NCBI GenBank assembly: GCA_030641085.1
Contig: DAOWIC010000094.1
Span: forward strand, 1-9,271
Reading direction: 5' to 3'
Length of the DNA stretch: 9,271 bases
From: Calditrichota bacterium
GTDB taxonomy: Bacteria > Zixibacteria > MSB-5A5 > GN15 > FEB-12
Shown here: piece by piece, positions 6,301 through 9,271 of the stretch
How positions within the stretch are numbered: the stretch's first letter is position 1
How the letters are laid out: each line of letters opens with the position of its first letter
The notes under the pieces: model-generated
Databases searched by the model: none
What the model was told of the DNA's origin: nothing
The model's input: the letters and a program-made list of their open reading frames with translations, nothing else
Translations under genes and position numbers: made by a program

Positions 6301-8868
6301 TTACTCATCCACCTTGCTGATTTTGACTCTATCGACCCGTTTCTTTCGCATGAGCAGGGTCGTCACCGGCGTCGACTGGAAATTGCGCGGCAGCAGGACG
6401 ATATCGTTCTCCAGTTGCTCGGATATCTTTGCCGGAACGATAACCTTGCCCACTTCCGATTCTACGCGGATTGAATCACCGGTCTCGATCTTGTATTTGG
6501 CCGCCAATGAGGGCGACATCTCCACGTATGCCTCGCCGGAGAAGTTGACCAGCGAGGGAGCCTTTTCGGTCAGGTGACCGCTGTGGTGCGGATCATCAAC
6601 CAGCAACATCGACAGAGGGTAGGCATCGTCATTTCCGACCGGCTCCGGGGCAACTTCGGAGAACTGACCCGGCAACTGCTGCACGCTGTTGACCTCAAGC
6701 ATCTGCTTGATTTCATCATGCATCTGCTGCTCGTTTTCAAACAGCTTCGTGCCGAGTTTCTCCGCTATCATATTAACTGTTTCCCAGGCCGGTTTCGACT
6801 GATGCAGCGGCTTAATCGCCTGTTCAGCCTTCTGAACCCGACTCTCGATATTGACATAATAACCCTCGTACTCAGCCCAGCTTGCCAGCGGCAGGACAAC
6901 ATCGGCCAACTCGGTCGTCTCGGTTTCAAACATATCGAAGGCGACCAGAAAATCGAGCTTGCCCAGACCCTCCTTGACGAATTCACGATCCGGGTAGAGC
7001 ATCATCGGATTGGCGCCCATGATGAAAAGGCCCTTTATCTCTTCCTTCTTGATCAGGGCCATCATGGCATCGGTGTTGTAAGCCGGGCCATCAGGGAACT
7101 GACCCCATATATTCTTCAAGGCGGCCGCGGTAGTGGCGTCGGGCATCGGCAACAGACCGAGTTTGGCGGCTCCCTTGGAATTGGCATAACGGCTGAGAAT
7201 AGCGATCTGACCCTTGTCCGACAGGCCGAACAGACGATTGAGATTCAGCAAAGCCGTCGCAATCTCTTCACGCGCCTTAGAGCGAGTGACAATCTCACCG
7301 ACAATAAACGTAACTCTGTCACCTTCGGCCAGCGCGCGAGCAACGCTCTTGAGTTCATCCGCTTCGACTCCGGCCAGATTGGCGGCTTCCGCGAGTGAAG
7401 CAGGCTTGATTTTGTTCTTAAGATCCGACCCGGTCGCACTGTCAACAAGATTTTCCTCAATCGCCGCCAGACAGATACCATTAATGATCGCCTCTTCGGA
7501 GGCGATATTGTAGACCAGTTCGAGGTTGGCGACATCGCTTGACTTGACGCTGTACGGACTGAGCGAATAGATCTTCGCACAGTCTGAGTTGTAGGCCTTG
7601 CGGACCCGGAGATACTCACCCGGATGCTCCCTCACGAGGTCCGAACCGAAGCTGACGATCACATCGGAATCGTCGATCGCGGCGATGCTGAACGGCTGCG
7701 AGGCGAGGATATCGAAATTAGATTCCGAGGTCGCCGGCAGCATGCGGTAGTCACCGCGGTAGTCGATATTGTTCGAATTAAAGACTGTCCTCAACAGCTT
7801 GGAGAAGCTAAACAGAGAGGCGTTGTCCAGATTCGGGGCGATCAGCCCACCGACACAGACACCGCCGCGCTTGTCCTTGATCTCGCCCAAACGCTTGCTG
7901 ATCACTTCCAGCGCTTCGTCCCAGGTCGCTTCGACCTGCTTGCCGCCTTTTTTCACCAACGGCGTTTTCAGACGGTCGGGCGAGTTGACAATCTGGTACC
8001 CATAGCGAGTAATATCCGACAGCCAGCCATCATCGATATCGTCATTAACGCGCGAGGTGGTCCGGTATATCTTATTCTTGTGATCTTCCTTGTAGAACAG
8101 GGTGTTGGTGCCGGACGCAAAGTAGTTGCACAGCGAAGGAGTGGTTTTGGTCAGCCAAACCCTGATCTTGTAACGCCAGTCGGCATTGGTCAGCGCGCCG
8201 ACCGGGCAGATCTCAACCAGGTTGCCCGAGAACGGGTTGTCAACCTGTTCGCCCGGGGCGGCGTTGATTTCGGTAATATTGCCGCGCTCGTAAGCGCCGA
8301 GATCGTACTCACCGAACGCCTGCTTGTTGGCCCGAACACATTTGTAACAGAGAATACAGCGATTGCGGTTGAGAATAATCTCCGGACCGATCCGCTTGTC
8401 GTCGAACGTGGTTGTCGTACCTTCGTCAACAAATCGCGCCTTACGGAAATCATACCGGGTGTCGTCGTAACCGTGAGCGAAAGTCAGGTTTTGCAGCTCG
8501 CACTCGCCGCCTTTGTCGCAGGTGGGGCAGTCGAGTGGGTGGTTCATCAGGATGAACTCGATGATCGCCTTGCGTCCCTGTTTGACGGTGTCGGTGTCGG
8601 TGTGAACGACCATGCCCTCCATCACCTCCAGCGCACACGAAACCTGCAGTTTGGCCATCTTCTCCACTTCGACATAACACATGCGGCAGGCGCCCACCGG
8701 TTTCAGCTTGGGATGCCAGCAGAACGACGGGATATGGATCCCCATCTGCTTGGCCGCCACAAGCACGGTGGTCCCTTTGGGCACGGTCGTCTCGCGACCA
8801 TCGATTGTCAACGTCACCATCTGGGTGGTGGCCTTCTGTTCAGTCTTTTCTTTCGCCGCGTCTGCCAT
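6301..8868 (-). CDS. nuoG: NADH-quinone oxidoreductase subunit G, iron-sulfur and molybdopterin-like domains
   Basis: This 855-residue subunit of the peripheral arm carries electrons from NuoF toward NuoI. Numbering from the ATG at 8866-8868: a 2Fe-2S ferredoxin domain with C50, C61, C64, C78 (N1b); the His-Cys3 site H110, C114, C117, C123 (N5); the 4Fe-4S site C171, C174, C177, C221 (N4). A molybdopterin-oxidoreductase-like domain follows (about 240-700), catalytically silent in NuoG, then the dinucleotide-binding-like C-terminal domain (about 735-850). The N7 site found in some NuoG proteins is degenerate: C247 remains, but its partners are F250 and T254. A GTG at 8875-8877 would add three residues and overlap the nuoF stop by 4 nt (GTGA), so it is a real alternative start; I prefer the ATG because it has GTGAG just upstream and is the commoner codon. 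Confidence 0.95.
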   Translation of the reverse strand: MADAAKEKTEQKATTQMVTLTIDGRETTVPKGTTVLVAAKQMGIHIPSFCWHPKLKPVGACRMCYVEVEKMAKLQVSCALEVMEGMVVHTDTDTVKQGRKAIIEFILMNHPLDCPTCDKGGECELQNLTFAHGYDDTRYDFRKARFVDEGTTTTFDDKRIGPEIILNRNRCILCYKCVRANKQAFGEYDLGAYERGNITEINAAPGEQVDNPFSGNLVEICPVGALTNADWRYKIRVWLTKTTPSLCNYFASGTNTLFYKEDHKNKIYRTTSRVNDDIDDGWLSDITRYGYQIVNSPDRLKTPLVKKGGKQVEATWDEALEVISKRLGEIKDKRGGVCVGGLIAPNLDNASLFSFSKLLRTVFNSNNIDYRGDYRMLPATSESNFDILASQPFSIAAIDDSDVIVSFGSDLVREHPGEYLRVRKAYNSDCAKIYSLSPYSVKSSDVANLELVYNIASEEAIINGICLAAIEENLVDSATGSDLKNKIKPASLAEAANLAGVEADELKSVARALAEGDRVTFIVGEIVTRSKAREEIATALLNLNRLFGLSDKGQIAILSRYANSKGAAKLGLLPMPDATTAAALKNIWGQFPDGPAYNTDAMMALIKKEEIKGLFIMGANPMMLYPDREFVKEGLGKLDFLVAFDMFETETTELADVVLPLASWAEYEGYYVNIESRVQKAEQAIKPLHQSKPAWETVNMIAEKLGTKLFENEQQMHDEIKQMLEVNSVQQLPGQFSEVAPEPVGNDDAYPLSMLLVDDPHHSGHLTEKAPSLVNFSGEAYVEMSPSLAAKYKIETGDSIRVESEVGKVIVPAKISEQLENDIVLLPRNFQSTPVTTLLMRKKRVDRVKISKVDE

Positions 8869-8873
8869 AATTC

Positions 8874-9271
8874 TCACTTAAACTCAAAATCTGTCTTAAC
8901 CAGGCACTTTTTGTTGTCGATATGATACTGCCATTCATCCCGCCAGAGCTTAATAGCCGACTGGATCGGCATCACGGCCGCGTCGCCCAGCGGGCAGACT
9001 GTCCGTGTCAGGATATTGCCGCAGATATCTTCGATCTTCTCGATATCGCCCGGCTTGCCCTCTCCCCTCTCGATCCGCGTAATGAGCTGTTCCAACCAGG
9101 CGGTACCCTCCCGACAGGGAGTGCACTTGCCGCAGGATTCGTGACGGAAGAAATGGATCAGTTTCATTATTGTCCAGACGATACAGGTCTCTTCGTGGAA
9201 GACGATAATCGCGCCGGAGCCGAGCATCGAACCGACTGTCGTCAGCGACTCGTAATCGAGGCCGACATCTA
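8874..9271 (-). CDS. nuoF: NADH-quinone oxidoreductase subunit F, C-terminal part
   Basis: About 131 C-terminal residues are visible; the gene enters from the right edge, where the frame stays open through 9271, so the ATG at 9225-9227 is internal. NuoF binds NADH and FMN, and the missing N-terminal part holds those sites. The visible part has the segment LDYESLTTVGSMLGSGAIIV and the N3 4Fe-4S motif ESCGKCTPCREG (Cys at visible residues 46, 49, 52) with the fourth ligand in VCPLGDAA (residue 92). The tail ends in a short basic and acidic stretch. The stop TGA (8874-8876) is followed at once by nuoG, supporting coupled synthesis of the two electron-input subunits. Presence of this gene marks the NADH-dependent form of complex I. 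Confidence 0.96.
   Translation of the reverse strand, partial: DVGLDYESLTTVGSMLGSGAIIVFHEETCIVWTIMKLIHFFRHESCGKCTPCREGTAWLEQLITRIERGEGKPGDIEKIEDICGNILTRTVCPLGDAAVMPIQSAIKLWRDEWQYHIDNKKCLVKTDFEFK

Noticed and set aside
8874..8876. Other UGA codons (nuoF, nuoH, nuoI, nuoK and nuoM stops) as further selenocysteine sites
   Set aside because: Each protein already has its full family length at the UGA, and no conserved redox motif continues beyond it.
7624..8925. Long plus-strand open frame of 433 codons opposite nuoG
   Set aside because: It is antisense to clearly conserved NuoG sequence, has low-complexity composition rich in Arg, Val, Gly and His with no recognisable motif, and arises from codon bias of the minus-strand gene.

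Overview
The window is almost the whole distal part of a bacterial respiratory complex I (NADH:quinone oxidoreductase, nuo) operon, all on the minus strand. Read in transcription order (right to left) it holds the 3' end of nuoF, then complete nuoG, nuoH, nuoI, nuoJ, nuoK, nuoL and nuoM, a small glutaredoxin-like gene, and the first 20 codons of nuoN at the left edge. Genes are packed with gaps of 1 to about 37 nt or overlaps of a few nt, and no promoter or terminator is visible. This is an interior slice of one polycistronic unit. nuoA-E should lie beyond the right edge and the rest of nuoN beyond the left edge.

The subunits look catalytically complete. NuoF and NuoG carry the expected iron-sulfur ligands (N3, N1b, N4, N5). 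NuoI carries two 4Fe-4S motifs. NuoH has the quinone-site loop. NuoK, NuoL and NuoM keep the buried Glu/Asp/Lys/His residues of the proton channels. NuoF and NuoG show that this is the NADH-dehydrogenase type of the enzyme and not the shorter 11-subunit form.

The unusual part is the junction between nuoM and nuoN (61-320). The small gene there encodes a thioredoxin-fold protein with a CPYC active site. A plain translation stops at UGA (108-110), but the next codons are Gly-Phe-TAA. Reading UGA as selenocysteine gives a 73-residue protein ending GFGGG-Sec-Gly-Phe-stop, which matches the signature of the UXX-star glutaredoxin-like (seleno)protein family. Beginning 14 nt downstream of the UGA is a perfect 6-bp stem (7 with a U-G pair) whose AGUU loop has a GU about 23 nt past the UGA, as expected for a bacterial SECIS element. 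That hairpin fills the space before nuoN, so selenium decoding and nuoN translation may be linked.

The organism is a bacterium of moderate G+C with complex I and, by inference, a selenocysteine pathway. It is probably an uncultured or environmental lineage. The sequence alone does not fix the phylum, and no mobile element, CRISPR array, tRNA or rRNA was seen.
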